64,000 nt of DNA from Alteromonas gilva (GCF_028595265.1 NZ_JAQQXP010000001.1:1550001-1614000), one strand, 5' to 3'; positions 45,412 through 54,683 are shown, numbered from the stretch's first letter. A program made the numbers and translations. Notes: generated by a model not told the origin, from the letters alone.

Positions 45412-48400
45412 ATGTTTGGAGTTTTTATTAAACGACCAGTGATGGCGATTATGCTTTCACTGATGATTATTTTTTTGGGTGTATTGTCGGTTTTTTCATT
45501 GCCCACATCGCAGTTTCCGGATATCGCGCCACCACGAGTGCTAATCTCCCTGGCTTACCCGGGCTCCAGTGCTGATGTGTTAGTGAAATCGTCATTAGTG
45601 ACCATAGAACGTTCAATAAATGGCGTGCCAGGTATGAAATACATTGTATCTGATGCGACCAGTGCCGGTGAGGCCACCATTCAGGTCATTTTTGATCTTG
45701 ATGTGGATCCTAACCAGGCGCTTATCAACGTTAAAACGCGACTTGACCAAATCATGAACCGTTTACCACAGTTGGTGCAACTTGAGGGGGTGGTATTAGA
45801 ACGTGTGCAACCGAGCATGCTGATGTATATCAACGTCTACAGCACCGACGAAGCGGCAGACGAAAAGTTCTTATATAACTACTCGAATATTAATCTCATT
45901 CCTGAAATTCAGCGCGTAAAGGGTATTGCCAGTGCCAAAATATTAGGTAGCAGGCAGTATGCTATGCGGATCTGGTTAAAACCCGATCGTATGCGTGCTT
46001 ACAACATTTCTGTGGATGAAATTATGGAATCGATTGACGAACAAAGCCTGATAGGCCGGCCGGGCCGATTAGGAAGAAGTTCAGGAATTACTGCGCAGTC
46101 TAAAGAGTATGTGCTTATTTACGAAGGGCGTTATGACGAGCCCGAAGAATATAAGAACATCATCATCCGTGCCGATAGTGACGGGCGATTGCTCAAACTC
46201 AGCGACATTGCAGAGGTTGAGTTAAGCAGCGAGTTTTTCGATATTTACTCCAATAAAGATGGCTATCCCTCAGCCGCAATTGTACTTAAGCAAAACTACG
46301 GCAGCAGTGCTAACGAAGTTATTGCGCAGGTAAAAGCCAAAATGGCGGAGCTGGAGAGTACGTTTCCGGAAGGCATGAAATACGAAATCAACTATGACGT
46401 ATCGAAGTTTCTCGACGCGTCTATTGAACAGGTCCTCCATACATTGATCGAAGCCTTTGTGCTGGTCTCGCTGGTGGTATTTGTCTTTTTGGGCGATTGG
46501 CGCTCTACGCTTATTCCTTTGCTGGCCGTGCCAGTGTCTCTTGTTGGCACTTTCTTTTGCATGCAGGCCACCGGCGTGAATATTAACCTGATCACGCTCT
46601 TCGCACTGGTTTTGGCCATCGGTATCGTAGTGGATAACGCCATTGTTATTGTCGAAGCAGTGCATGCAAAAATGGAGGACAGTCACATTCTGACGCCCTA
46701 CATTGCCACTCAGCAGGTACTCGGTGAGATGGGCGGTGCAATTATTGCCATCACGCTGGTAATGACCGCCGTGTTTGTTCCGCTTATTTTCATGACAGGA
46801 CCTGTAGGCGTATTTTACCGGCAGTTCTCCATTACGATGGCGTCATCGATCATCATTTCATGTGTCGTGGCGCTCTCACTGACGCCGGTTCTGTGCGCGA
46901 TGCTGCTAAAAAATCCGCACATGCATAGTAAGAAAGCGACCCCATTGAGCCGATTTATAGATATGTTCAACCACTGGTTTAATAAGCTAACCGGGCGTTA
47001 TACCGGTATTATCAAAGTGCTGGTGACCCGCCGTGTGGTAACAGTGGTGGCGCTTGCAGCTTTTGTGGTTAGCACCTTTGGTTTAAACCAGGTACTCCCC
47101 ACCGGCTTTATTCCCGGAGAGGATCAAGGACAGATATACGCCATTATCCAAACACCGCCGGGAAGCACGCTGGAAGCCACAAACACCGTTGCACGGGAGC
47201 TTCAAAATCTGGCGCTTGAAGTGGACGGTGTGTCTTCGGTGTCTTCGCTGGCAGGCTATGAAATATTAACCGAAGGTCGTGGCTCTAACGCCGGTACCTG
47301 CTTGATCAACCTGAAAGATTGGGCTAATCGAGAGCACTCGGTAGGCGAGATCATTGAAGAGCTGGAGGCTAAAACACATCACCTGGGTGCGGTCATCGAA
47401 TACTTTGAACCGCCTGTGGTACCCGGTTATGGAGCGTCTTCCGGACTGTCATTTCGCTTGCTTGATAAAACCAATACAACGGATTATCAGGAGTTTGATC
47501 AAATCAACAAAGATTTTATGGCTGCCTTGGCTGAGCGTAAAGAACTTAAAGGGTTGTTTACTTTTTATGCAGCTGATTATCCGCAGTATAAAATCGAAAT
47601 TGATAATCAGGCAGCCATGCAAAAAGGGGTATCTATAGGACAAGCTATGGAAAACCTGAATATTTTGATTGGCAGTACATATGAGCAGGGGTTTACCCGT
47701 TTTAATAATTTCTTCAAGGTGTATACCCAAAGTGCACCAGAATATCGCCGCTATCCAAGCGATTTACTGGACTACTACGTACGCAATGAAGAAGGTGAAA
47801 TGGTGCCTTATTCAGCTTTTATGAAGTTAGTGAAGACCCAGGGACCAAATGAAATTACCCGTTATAACCTTTATACCTCGGCAGCTATTCGTGCTGAGCC
47901 AGCCAAAGGCTTTACCTCCGCAGAGGCGATCAAAGCGGTGGAAGAGGTGGCTGCCCAAACCTTGCCAAAAGGGTATGACATTGGTTGGGAAGGGCTTTCT
48001 TTTGATGAAGCGAAGCGTGGCAATGAAGCGATTATCATTTTTGGTGTTGTATTGCTTTTCGTTTACATCGTATTGGCGTCTCAGTACGAAAGTATGTTGC
48101 TACCCTTTGCAGTGATTTTGTCGTTACCGTGCGGGATCCTGGGAGCATTCTTATTTCTCAAAGGTATGGGGCTGGCCAATGATGTCTATGCTCAATTGGG
48201 GCTGGTTATGCTGGTTGGCTTGTTAGGCAAGAATGCGGTGCTCATTGTTGAGTATGCCGTACAAAAAAACCAGCAAAACATGTCAATTGCCGAGGCCGCC
48301 ATCGAAGCCGCCAAGCAGCGTTTTCGTCCTATTTTGATGACGTCGTTCTCTTTTGTAGCAGGCCTTATTCCGCTGGTCATTGCAACGGGCGCTGGTGCCG

Positions 48401-48594
48401 TGGGTAATCGGACGATTGGTGCGTCAGCGTTGGGGGGAACATTATTTGGCACTATCTTTGGCGTTTTGGTGATCCCTGGTCTTTATTATTTGTTTGCCAA
48501 ATTAGAAGAAGGTAAATCACTGATTAAAAATGAAGATCATATACCGTTAACCGAAACTTATCACTATAACGATGAGGTGCTGAGCGATGAGTAA
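45412..48594 (+). CDS. RND efflux permease, HAE1-type with D-N at the proton relay
   Basis: 1060 residues, twelve membrane helices in two halves, each followed by a large periplasmic domain. It starts FGVFIKRPVMAIMLSLMII. The helix 4 proton-relay motif reads VVDNAIVIVEAV with D408-N409 where AcrB has two aspartates; the helix 10 lysine is kept in LLGKNAVLIVEYA. Signature GEDQGQIYAIIQTPPGSTLEAT is typical of HAE1 drug pumps. It would export amphiphilic compounds using proton flow with the adaptor upstream and the channel downstream (8-bp overlap). Substrate unknown. Overall look is of the Bacteroidota-rich branch. Confidence 0.92.
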   Translation: MFGVFIKRPVMAIMLSLMIIFLGVLSVFSLPTSQFPDIAPPRVLISLAYPGSSADVLVKSSLVTIERSINGVPGMKYIVSDATSAGEATIQVIFDLDVDPNQALINVKTRLDQIMNRLPQLVQLEGVVLERVQPSMLMYINVYSTDEAADEKFLYNYSNINLIPEIQRVKGIASAKILGSRQYAMRIWLKPDRMRAYNISVDEIMESIDEQSLIGRPGRLGRSSGITAQSKEYVLIYEGRYDEPEEYKNIIIRADSDGRLLKLSDIAEVELSSEFFDIYSNKDGYPSAAIVLKQNYGSSANEVIAQVKAKMAELESTFPEGMKYEINYDVSKFLDASIEQVLHTLIEAFVLVSLVVFVFLGDWRSTLIPLLAVPVSLVGTFFCMQATGVNINLITLFALVLAIGIVVDNAIVIVEAVHAKMEDSHILTPYIATQQVLGEMGGAIIAITLVMTAVFVPLIFMTGPVGVFYRQFSITMASSIIISCVVALSLTPVLCAMLLKNPHMHSKKATPLSRFIDMFNHWFNKLTGRYTGIIKVLVTRRVVTVVALAAFVVSTFGLNQVLPTGFIPGEDQGQIYAIIQTPPGSTLEATNTVARELQNLALEVDGVSSVSSLAGYEILTEGRGSNAGTCLINLKDWANREHSVGEIIEELEAKTHHLGAVIEYFEPPVVPGYGASSGLSFRLLDKTNTTDYQEFDQINKDFMAALAERKELKGLFTFYAADYPQYKIEIDNQAAMQKGVSIGQAMENLNILIGSTYEQGFTRFNNFFKVYTQSAPEYRRYPSDLLDYYVRNEEGEMVPYSAFMKLVKTQGPNEITRYNLYTSAAIRAEPAKGFTSAEAIKAVEEVAAQTLPKGYDIGWEGLSFDEAKRGNEAIIIFGVVLLFVYIVLASQYESMLLPFAVILSLPCGILGAFLFLKGMGLANDVYAQLGLVMLVGLLGKNAVLIVEYAVQKNQQNMSIAEAAIEAAKQRFRPILMTSFSFVAGLIPLVIATGAGAVGNRTIGASALGGTLFGTIFGVLVIPGLYYLFAKLEEGKSLIKNEDHIPLTETYHYNDEVLSDE

Positions 48595-50062
48595 AACTTA
48601 TAAATTCATTCGTAACCCGCTATCGATGGCATTGGTTAGCGCAATACTTGTTCAGTCATGTGCTTTGCCAACTGTCACAAAACGCACACCCCAGGTTGAA
48701 CTGCCTGATGGCTACAATGTTCAGGCAACGAGCAATCCGCAAGCAGCAAAAGAGCTTGAACACGAAGAAGCCGTCAATATTAATTGGGCCGAGTGGTTCA
48801 ATGATCCCCAGCTTGCCGACTTAGTAGAAACTGCGGTAAACAATAACCAGGAAGTGGCGATTCTTCTCCAGCGCATTAATATGGCGGCGAATGAAGTGTA
48901 CGCCCGCGAGGGGGAGTATTTACCACGTGTTTCTGCTGGCATTGAAGCCGAAATAGAAAAAGTGGGTGAATACACCCGTGAAGGGGCAGTAGAAGAGCAA
49001 CTGTCGATTAAAGAAGAAAAGGCATTTCCTGACCCGTTGGGCAATTTACGTCTGGGGTTAAATGCATCCTGGGAAATAGACGTGTGGCACAAGTTAAGGG
49101 ATGCAACCAAAGTGTCGTCACTTGAGTACCTGGCGTCAGTAGAAGGGCGCAAATTCTTTATTACGCAATTGGTCTCTGAAGTGGCTCGTTGTTACTACGA
49201 ACTCCTCGCGCTCGACAATAAACTGGCGAACTTAAACGCAACTATAAAGGTGCAACAAACCGTAATAGATACGATTAGTGCGTTGCAGCAATACGGGCGT
49301 TCTTCGTCTTTGCCAATTGCGAGATTCACCGCTGAAGTAAAGAAAAACGAAAGTGAACGATTTTTGATCGAACAAGACATTGTTGAAAAAGAAAACATGT
49401 TGAATCTTTTGTTAGGACGAACACCCCAGCCAATCTCCCGTCGTAGTGATGTATTAATGAGTGCCGATGTTCGTATGCCAGGAGTGGGCGTGCCGTCAGA
49501 ACTGTTGGCGAATCGCTCAGATATAAAGCAGGCAGAGTTAGCGCTGGCGGCAGCGGACCTTAATGTTGATGTCGCCAAAGCCAACTTCTACCCATCCTTT
49601 GAATTAAGGGCGGGAACAGGGCTCGCTTCATTTGATTCCCGTTATTTGTTGAATATTCCCGAGTCATTTGCCTACTCACTATCTGCCGACATTTTCGCAC
49701 CGCTTATTAATCGAAGAGCGATTGAAGCCGTGTATCAAAATGCCAGCGCAGAGCAGGTGCAGGCAGCCTATGACTATGAACTGGTGCTGCTTCGTGCTGT
49801 TGCCGAAGTTTCTAACAGCCTGTCTAAACTGCACAAGCTGGAGCAAAGCGTAACTGCCAAAAGCCAACAAATAGCGTCGCTTGAAAAGTCAATTGACGTT
49901 GCCAGCAGGTTGTTTGCATCGGCTCATGGCGAGTATCTTGAAGTATTGCTGGCCCAGCGGGAAGCGCTTGAAGCACGAAGCGAGCTCATTGAGACACGAC
50001 AACAGCAAATGACCGCGTTAGTCGATTTATATCAAGCCCTGGGAGGTGGGTGGAAGGCCTGA
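48587..50062 (+). CDS. Outer-membrane efflux channel, NodT/OprM type
   Basis: 491 residues with a probable lipoprotein signal (MALVSAILVQSCALP, the cysteine near residue 26). Two repeats of the TolC-like fold are seen: INWAEWFNDPQLADLVETAVNNNQEV with NLRLGLNASWEIDVWHKLRDA, and LLANRSDIKQAELALAAADLNVDVAKANFYPS with LEVLLAQREALEARSELIETRQQQMTALVDLYQALGGGW. It overlaps the permease by 8 bp. It forms the trimeric outer-membrane exit of the pump. Confidence 0.9.
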   Translation: MSKTYKFIRNPLSMALVSAILVQSCALPTVTKRTPQVELPDGYNVQATSNPQAAKELEHEEAVNINWAEWFNDPQLADLVETAVNNNQEVAILLQRINMAANEVYAREGEYLPRVSAGIEAEIEKVGEYTREGAVEEQLSIKEEKAFPDPLGNLRLGLNASWEIDVWHKLRDATKVSSLEYLASVEGRKFFITQLVSEVARCYYELLALDNKLANLNATIKVQQTVIDTISALQQYGRSSSLPIARFTAEVKKNESERFLIEQDIVEKENMLNLLLGRTPQPISRRSDVLMSADVRMPGVGVPSELLANRSDIKQAELALAAADLNVDVAKANFYPSFELRAGTGLASFDSRYLLNIPESFAYSLSADIFAPLINRRAIEAVYQNASAEQVQAAYDYELVLLRAVAEVSNSLSKLHKLEQSVTAKSQQIASLEKSIDVASRLFASAHGEYLEVLLAQREALEARSELIETRQQQMTALVDLYQALGGGWKA

Positions 50063-50078
50063 AAGTGCGGTGATAAGA

Positions 50079-50133
50079 GATAGCTATTCAACGGCTATCG
50101 CCTGCTAGAGGAGAGCACTGCTCTCCTCTAGCA
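50079..50133. repeat. Two inverted repeats between efflux channel and MCP genes
   Basis: GATAGC at 50079-50084 pairs with GCTATC at 50094-50099. Next, TGCTAGAGGAGAGC at 50103-50116 pairs exactly with its complement at 50120-50133 around an ACT loop, a 14-bp stem. It lies between convergent genes and could end transcription on both strands, but neither side has a T tract. Confidence 0.65.
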
Positions 50134-50207
50134 ATTAAGTGCAATTGGACAGTCACTCTCATAGACAATATCTATCCGGGAGGAAAGTTGTTTTAACCGT
50201 ATAATTA

Positions 50208-52052
50208 TTACGCTTTAAACTGCGAAATATGCTGACGCAGCGAGGATGTCTGAGTTGCAACTTCTTCACTCGCTTGTTCATTTATGTGCACGTTGTGCAT
50301 CGTGTTTTCCGACAAGTCACGAATATTCACCACGTTTCTATTCACTTCGGTAGCCACTTGACTCTGTTGCTCAATTGCCGCGGCAATTTGCGTAGTCATG
50401 TCCAGAATAGTGGTAACATCGTCGCCGATTTCGTTTAGTCGTTGCATGGCTTTGTCGCCTTGCTCACCACTGTTTGCCCCTTCCTGCAGGCATGCTTTCA
50501 TCTCTGTTACTATCTGTTGCGTTCGCGTTTGCAGTCCACTGATGATCGATTCAATCTGGCTGGTAGATTCCTGCGTGCGCATTGCCAACGTTCTCACTTC
50601 GTCAGCGACCACAGCAAACCCCCGACCTTGTTCACCGGCGCGGGCAGCTTCGATTGCCGCGTTGAGCGCCAGCAGGTTGGTTTGTTCTGCAATGCCGCGA
50701 ATAACATCAAGCACGGTGCCAATAGTTTGGCTGTCTTTTTCCAATTCACTCACAGCACCGGATGCGCTGTCCAGGCGATTGACTAAACTGCGAATAGAAC
50801 TGACGGTATCTTTGACCTGATTGCGACCATCCATAGCATTATCATTGGTGGTTCGGGCTTTGTCTGCCGTGCTTTCAGTATTCGTGGTAATCTCCTGAAT
50901 AGTGGCCCCCATTTCGGTAATCGCTGTCGCGACCATGTCGGTTTCATTTTGCTGCACGCGCATGCCCTCGGCGGTGTCATTTGTTGCCGTGGCGAGTTGT
51001 TCCGTAGCCGAATTGAGGTTGGTCAGGGCAACGTTAATAGACTTCACTAAATCCTGAAATTCCTCCAATAATGCGTTCACATCATTACTGAAGTGGGTGA
51101 TCTCATCATTGCCGGCTTCTTCCAGACGTAATTTAAAATCCCGCTCTTTGCTAATGCGTGATATTTGCATTGAAGCCTGTGCCAGTGGCGCATTAATAGA
51201 GTGCGCCAGCATGATAATGAGGCCAGCTACCAATAGCAGTACAATCACAAAAATAATAAAACCAATCGTTTGAAGTTGCGCCAAGGAACTATCTAACTCC
51301 TGGTTAAGCGATGAAGACATTGCCTCCAGAATGTCTTCCGTTGCCTGAATACTTTCGCGCATTTTTCCTTCAGCACCTTGTTGAGGTGTCAGGCCTCGCG
51401 CTTCAGTTTTTTTAGCAAGCAGGTTAAAGCTATTGACGTAGTTGGCTGCAAGCGTGTTCAGTCCGTTGGGTAACTGTTGCTCAAGTTGATCATGCCAGTT
51501 ATTGAAAGATACGACTTCTTCTAAGGTATTACGCATCAAAAAATCTTTTTCGTCGCGTCGCATCTGTAGCAGCGTTGTGAATGCAACATCACTTGTACTC
51601 AGGCGGCTCTCCAACTGTTTTGCGGCGTCACGGAGTGTGCCCCTTAGGCCATCGTCGGGTCCAAGCCCAATACTACGCTCTAATTCGACTAACCTAGCAA
51701 AGGTCGCTGAGTACTCACCCACCAGTTGCGTGAATTGTTCAACCTGTTGAGTATCGATATTTAAATCGGCGAGGTTTTTGCGCAGCGAGGAGGCAACGGT
51801 CTGCAGTTCATCAACGACTTTTTTATGCCGCTCGGGGTATTTTTCTTCTTTGCGCATCAGAAAGTCTTTTTCGTGTCTACGCAGCATCAGCATATCTGCC
51901 GTAAGTTGTTCCACACGACTTTTGGCGCTGGACAGGGCACTGGTCGAACTGGCCTGGTACAGTTGTAGCACAAGCATTAACGTCATCGCCAACAAAGCGA
52001 TAACACCAATTAATATTAATCTGAACTTTATGCTTAGCGAGCGAATTTGCAT
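50208..52052 (-). CDS. Methyl-accepting chemotaxis protein with HBM sensor
   Basis: 614 residues. Membrane helix at about 11-31 (LILIGVIALLAMTLMLVLQLY), a periplasmic helical domain to about 265, a second membrane helix (IGFIIFVIVLLLVAGLIIMLAHSI), HAMP, then the signalling hairpin with EQTNLLALNAAIEAARAGEQGRGFAVVADEVR in part. The sensor has two copies of a motif (RRHEKDFLMR near 53 and RRDEKDFLMR near 165), the mark of the helical bimodular domain that binds organic acids in known cases. No pentapeptide for CheR docking at the end (HISQFKA). Single gene, minus strand. Confidence 0.93.
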   Translation of the reverse strand: MQIRSLSIKFRLILIGVIALLAMTLMLVLQLYQASSTSALSSAKSRVEQLTADMLMLRRHEKDFLMRKEEKYPERHKKVVDELQTVASSLRKNLADLNIDTQQVEQFTQLVGEYSATFARLVELERSIGLGPDDGLRGTLRDAAKQLESRLSTSDVAFTTLLQMRRDEKDFLMRNTLEEVVSFNNWHDQLEQQLPNGLNTLAANYVNSFNLLAKKTEARGLTPQQGAEGKMRESIQATEDILEAMSSSLNQELDSSLAQLQTIGFIIFVIVLLLVAGLIIMLAHSINAPLAQASMQISRISKERDFKLRLEEAGNDEITHFSNDVNALLEEFQDLVKSINVALTNLNSATEQLATATNDTAEGMRVQQNETDMVATAITEMGATIQEITTNTESTADKARTTNDNAMDGRNQVKDTVSSIRSLVNRLDSASGAVSELEKDSQTIGTVLDVIRGIAEQTNLLALNAAIEAARAGEQGRGFAVVADEVRTLAMRTQESTSQIESIISGLQTRTQQIVTEMKACLQEGANSGEQGDKAMQRLNEIGDDVTTILDMTTQIAAAIEQQSQVATEVNRNVVNIRDLSENTMHNVHINEQASEEVATQTSSLRQHISQFKA

Positions 52053-52486
52053 GGCTATTCCTTACTAACAGAGTTTGTTCTGTTTAAATTCGGCCCTCAA
52101 AAGGGGCGCGCGTTGTGTATAGAAGCGTATCGTTTTATCCACATTATAAAACGATTGCGAAAACTCTGGACAGTAATAACATAGACTTTTTGTCGTAGAA
52201 TTGCTTCGATCGTTCATACAATATTGATCGCTAAACACACGTCATAGCATAGTATACCGCTCGATTACCTGACAAAGTAAATCGTCAGACGTGTCTGTTT
52301 TGATTTAGTGTAACGTTCGATTAGTTGTTGCTGGCGTCTTTACATTTATATCTGGCTATCAAAAACGCTGTAATTAGCAGCTTCCGGCTTTACGTTGATG
52401 CCAGCCGCAAAATGGCTGGTGGACACCGTTATTACAGCGTGTAAGCTTCATACATTTGCTCAATTTGAAATACCCGATTAGCCTTG
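52053..52486. other. 434-bp intergenic region with structured element at 52365-52440
   Basis: It lies upstream of the MCP and downstream of the TIM-barrel gene, both on the minus strand. ACGCTGTAAT at 52365-52374 pairs with ATTACAGCGT at 52431-52440, and CCAGCC at 52401-52406 pairs with GGCTGG at 52414-52419 inside it. A GCCGAATT-like -10 box for sigma-28 is seen on the minus strand (52087-52094) but without a matching -35. No coding sequence is supported. Confidence 0.5.
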
Positions 52487-53395
52487 CTAAACGAAATACT
52501 TCGCTAAATGTGCTTTAAAGTAAGCCGCGCTGGTTGCTGCACTCTTCATTGGCGACTGACTAAAATTACCGCCTTGCTCGATATAAAAGTAGCGTAAGCC
52601 AGATGTTGACGTGTCGGGTAATATCGCGGTGTAGTCGATACTGCCATTACCCAGTTCGGTGTAGTCCTGCGTTTGCTTATCCATGTCTTTTACGTGCCAC
52701 ATCACGTATCGTCCCGGATGCTGCCTGACTAGTGCCTGCGGTGTTGTTGAAGAGGAGCGGGATACCCAGTACATGTCCAATTGTAACTTGACCAGGTCCG
52801 GATCGGTTTGGTTAACAATAATATTGTAGGCGTTTTCACCGTTGCCTGAATCATCCTTGATTTCGAACTCAAAACCGTGGTTGTGATAAGCAAAGCCTAA
52901 CCCCGCGTCGCTAACCTGTTTGCCTATTTTATTTAGCAGTTGCGGCAGGCGTTTGAATGTGGCGATGTTTCTTTGCGCCGGATCTGTCCAGGGCCATGTA
53001 ATATAATCTGACCCTATGGTTTTTGCCCCCTCAATACAGCGGTCTACAAATTCGGTGAGTTGTTTATCAGATTTTTCAAGGTAGGGAGCAAAGCCGTAGT
53101 GCCCGCTGGTGACACTTAGCTCAAGATCATCCAGCAGCGACTTAAAGGCCGGTGCCGGCATATTGTAAAAGGTGCCGGCGGTTGGATCGAAACCATAAAG
53201 TTCAAAGTGCTGATAGCCCATTTTTTTGAGAGCCAGCAAAGTGCCTTCCGGATCGTTGTTCATATCATCCCTGACACTATAGAGTTGATAGCCAAGTTTA
53301 AATCCGGCGTTGGGTGATAACGCCAATGCGGGTGTCGATAACATCGCACAAAACGCAGCTGTGCCAGAACAAAACAGAAAATCACGACGATCCAT
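52487..53395 (-). CDS. Exported sugar phosphate isomerase/epimerase-like TIM-barrel protein
   Basis: 302 residues from the ATG at the complement of 53393-53395; an upstream in-frame ATG at 53428 would bury the signal. The N-terminus MDRRDFLFCSGTAAFCAMLSTPALA resembles a twin-arginine signal (RRDFLF, hydrophobic stretch, A-x-A cleavage site). The mature part follows the AP endonuclease 2/xylose isomerase-like barrel: KMGYQHFELYGF, GFAYHNHGFEFE with metal-binding histidines, KLQLDMYWV and MWHVKDMD. Substrate unknown; periplasmic sugar or polyol conversion is inferred. It stands alone on the minus strand. Confidence 0.85.
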   Translation of the reverse strand: MDRRDFLFCSGTAAFCAMLSTPALALSPNAGFKLGYQLYSVRDDMNNDPEGTLLALKKMGYQHFELYGFDPTAGTFYNMPAPAFKSLLDDLELSVTSGHYGFAPYLEKSDKQLTEFVDRCIEGAKTIGSDYITWPWTDPAQRNIATFKRLPQLLNKIGKQVSDAGLGFAYHNHGFEFEIKDDSGNGENAYNIIVNQTDPDLVKLQLDMYWVSRSSSTTPQALVRQHPGRYVMWHVKDMDKQTQDYTELGNGSIDYTAILPDTSTSGLRYFYIEQGGNFSQSPMKSAATSAAYFKAHLAKYFV

Positions 53396-53655
53396 GTATG
53401 CGCCTTTAATGTAAATATAATGTTGCAAATTAGCACTCTAACTCGTCTTGTACAATAAAGGTGTTTATACGCCCCGTTAGTTTGAATGGCATTCGACCTG
53501 GCAAGGCTGGGGGGAGGGGCATATTCTACGACCCCTCAAATCTTTTAAGCTATCCTCCCACGGTCACTCAGTGCAGCGTTTTGATAAAACTTTTTTTACG
53601 ACGCTGTCTACAATTAGCAGTGTTACCCGCACAACATGTTGGCTCAACATAAATA

Positions 53656-53687
53656 AAACGTTTAGACGTCTAGACGTAAAGATGTTG
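53656..53687 (+). promoter_or_regulatory. MetJ operator: four tandem met boxes
   Basis: Four 8-bp units in register: AAACGTTT (53656), AGACGTCT (53664, exact consensus), AGACGTAA (53672) and AGATGTTG (53680). They stand 54 bp before the metA ATG, as expected for repression by MetJ with S-adenosylmethionine. The rest of the 346-bp gap before metA holds no supported gene. Confidence 0.9.
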
Positions 53688-53741
53688 ACTTTGGCGTTAC
53701 ATCAGCGACAATAGCTTCATCAGTGTTTAACCGGAGTTATT

Positions 53742-54680
53742 ATGCCTATCAGGATCCCAGAGAATTTACCTGCACAAAGCGTGCTGTTGGGTGAAAACAT
53801 CTTTACGATGGAAGATCAGCGCGCCGCCAGTCAGGAAATCAGGCCGCTGCAAGTAGGTATTCTTAACCTGATGCCGAACAAAATAGAAACCGAAGTTCAG
53901 CTGCTTCGGTTGCTCTCCAATACACCGCTGCAAATTAATGTAGACTTGATCCGGATTGACAATCAGGCGCCTAAACACACCCCCCAATCCCATATGGACG
54001 CTTTTTATCACGAATTCAGCGAGATAAAAGATAAACGTTATGATGGTTTAATTGTCACCGGTGCGCCGCTGGCGCTGCTCGATTACGAGGATGTCAATTA
54101 CTGGGATACCATGAAAACCATCCTGGAATGGGCCAATCGTAATGTGCAGTCAACTCTGTATTTGTGTTGGGCTGCCCATGCCGCGATGTACCATTTTCAT
54201 GGTATTCAGCGTCAGTTGCGTAAGAACAAATTGTCAGGGGTGTACAAGCACCGTGTCAATGATACGCATAACGAACTGCTGCGTGGCTTCGATTCGGAAT
54301 TCTTTGCGCCACATTCGCGATATGGCTACATCAGCCCTGCCGACTACAACAGCATTCCCGATTTAAATGTGATTGCCGAATCAGACGAGGCAGGGGCGTA
54401 CGTGGTGGCATCAGACGATAAACGTATGGTGTTTATTACCGGTCATCCGGAGTACGATCCGGAGACTCTCAACGACGAATACCATCGCGACCTTAATGCC
54501 GGAATGGAACCAGCTATTCCAGCTAATTATTATCCGGATAACGACCCGTCACTACCACCCGTGGTAAGATGGCGCGCCCATGGCAGTTTGTTATTTACCA
54601 ACTGGATAAACTATTACGTTTACCAGACTACGCCATACGATTTAAATCAGCTGGTAGAAAAAGACCAGCGCAAGAGGTAG
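53742..54680 (+). CDS. metA: Homoserine O-acyltransferase MetA
   Basis: 312 residues. The catalytic C142 is in LYLCWAAHAAMYHF; H235 and E237 are in FITGHPEYDPE, the same numbering as E. coli MetA. Residue 111, which separates succinyl-CoA users (Gly) from acetyl-CoA users (Glu), is alanine here (GAPLALLDYEDVNYW), so succinyl transfer is likely but not certain. It makes the activated homoserine for methionine synthesis. ATG follows CCGGAG; metH part 1 starts 3 bp after its stop. Under MetJ boxes. Confidence 0.95.
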   Translation: MPIRIPENLPAQSVLLGENIFTMEDQRAASQEIRPLQVGILNLMPNKIETEVQLLRLLSNTPLQINVDLIRIDNQAPKHTPQSHMDAFYHEFSEIKDKRYDGLIVTGAPLALLDYEDVNYWDTMKTILEWANRNVQSTLYLCWAAHAAMYHFHGIQRQLRKNKLSGVYKHRVNDTHNELLRGFDSEFFAPHSRYGYISPADYNSIPDLNVIAESDEAGAYVVASDDKRMVFITGHPEYDPETLNDEYHRDLNAGMEPAIPANYYPDNDPSLPPVVRWRAHGSLLFTNWINYYVYQTTPYDLNQLVEKDQRKR

Positions 54681-54683
54681 CAC

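Noticed and set aside
52087..52094. GCCGAATT on the minus strand upstream of the MCP as a sigma-28 -10 box.
   Set aside because: No TAAA-like -35 box at the proper distance; too weak to list as a promoter.
52365..52440. Integron attC-like site.
   Set aside because: The arms do not contain the GTTRRRY/RYYYAAC core pair, and no integrase or cassette array is near.
53461..53652. 63-residue frame upstream of metA.
   Set aside because: No family resemblance, odd composition, and it sits in the metA regulatory gap.
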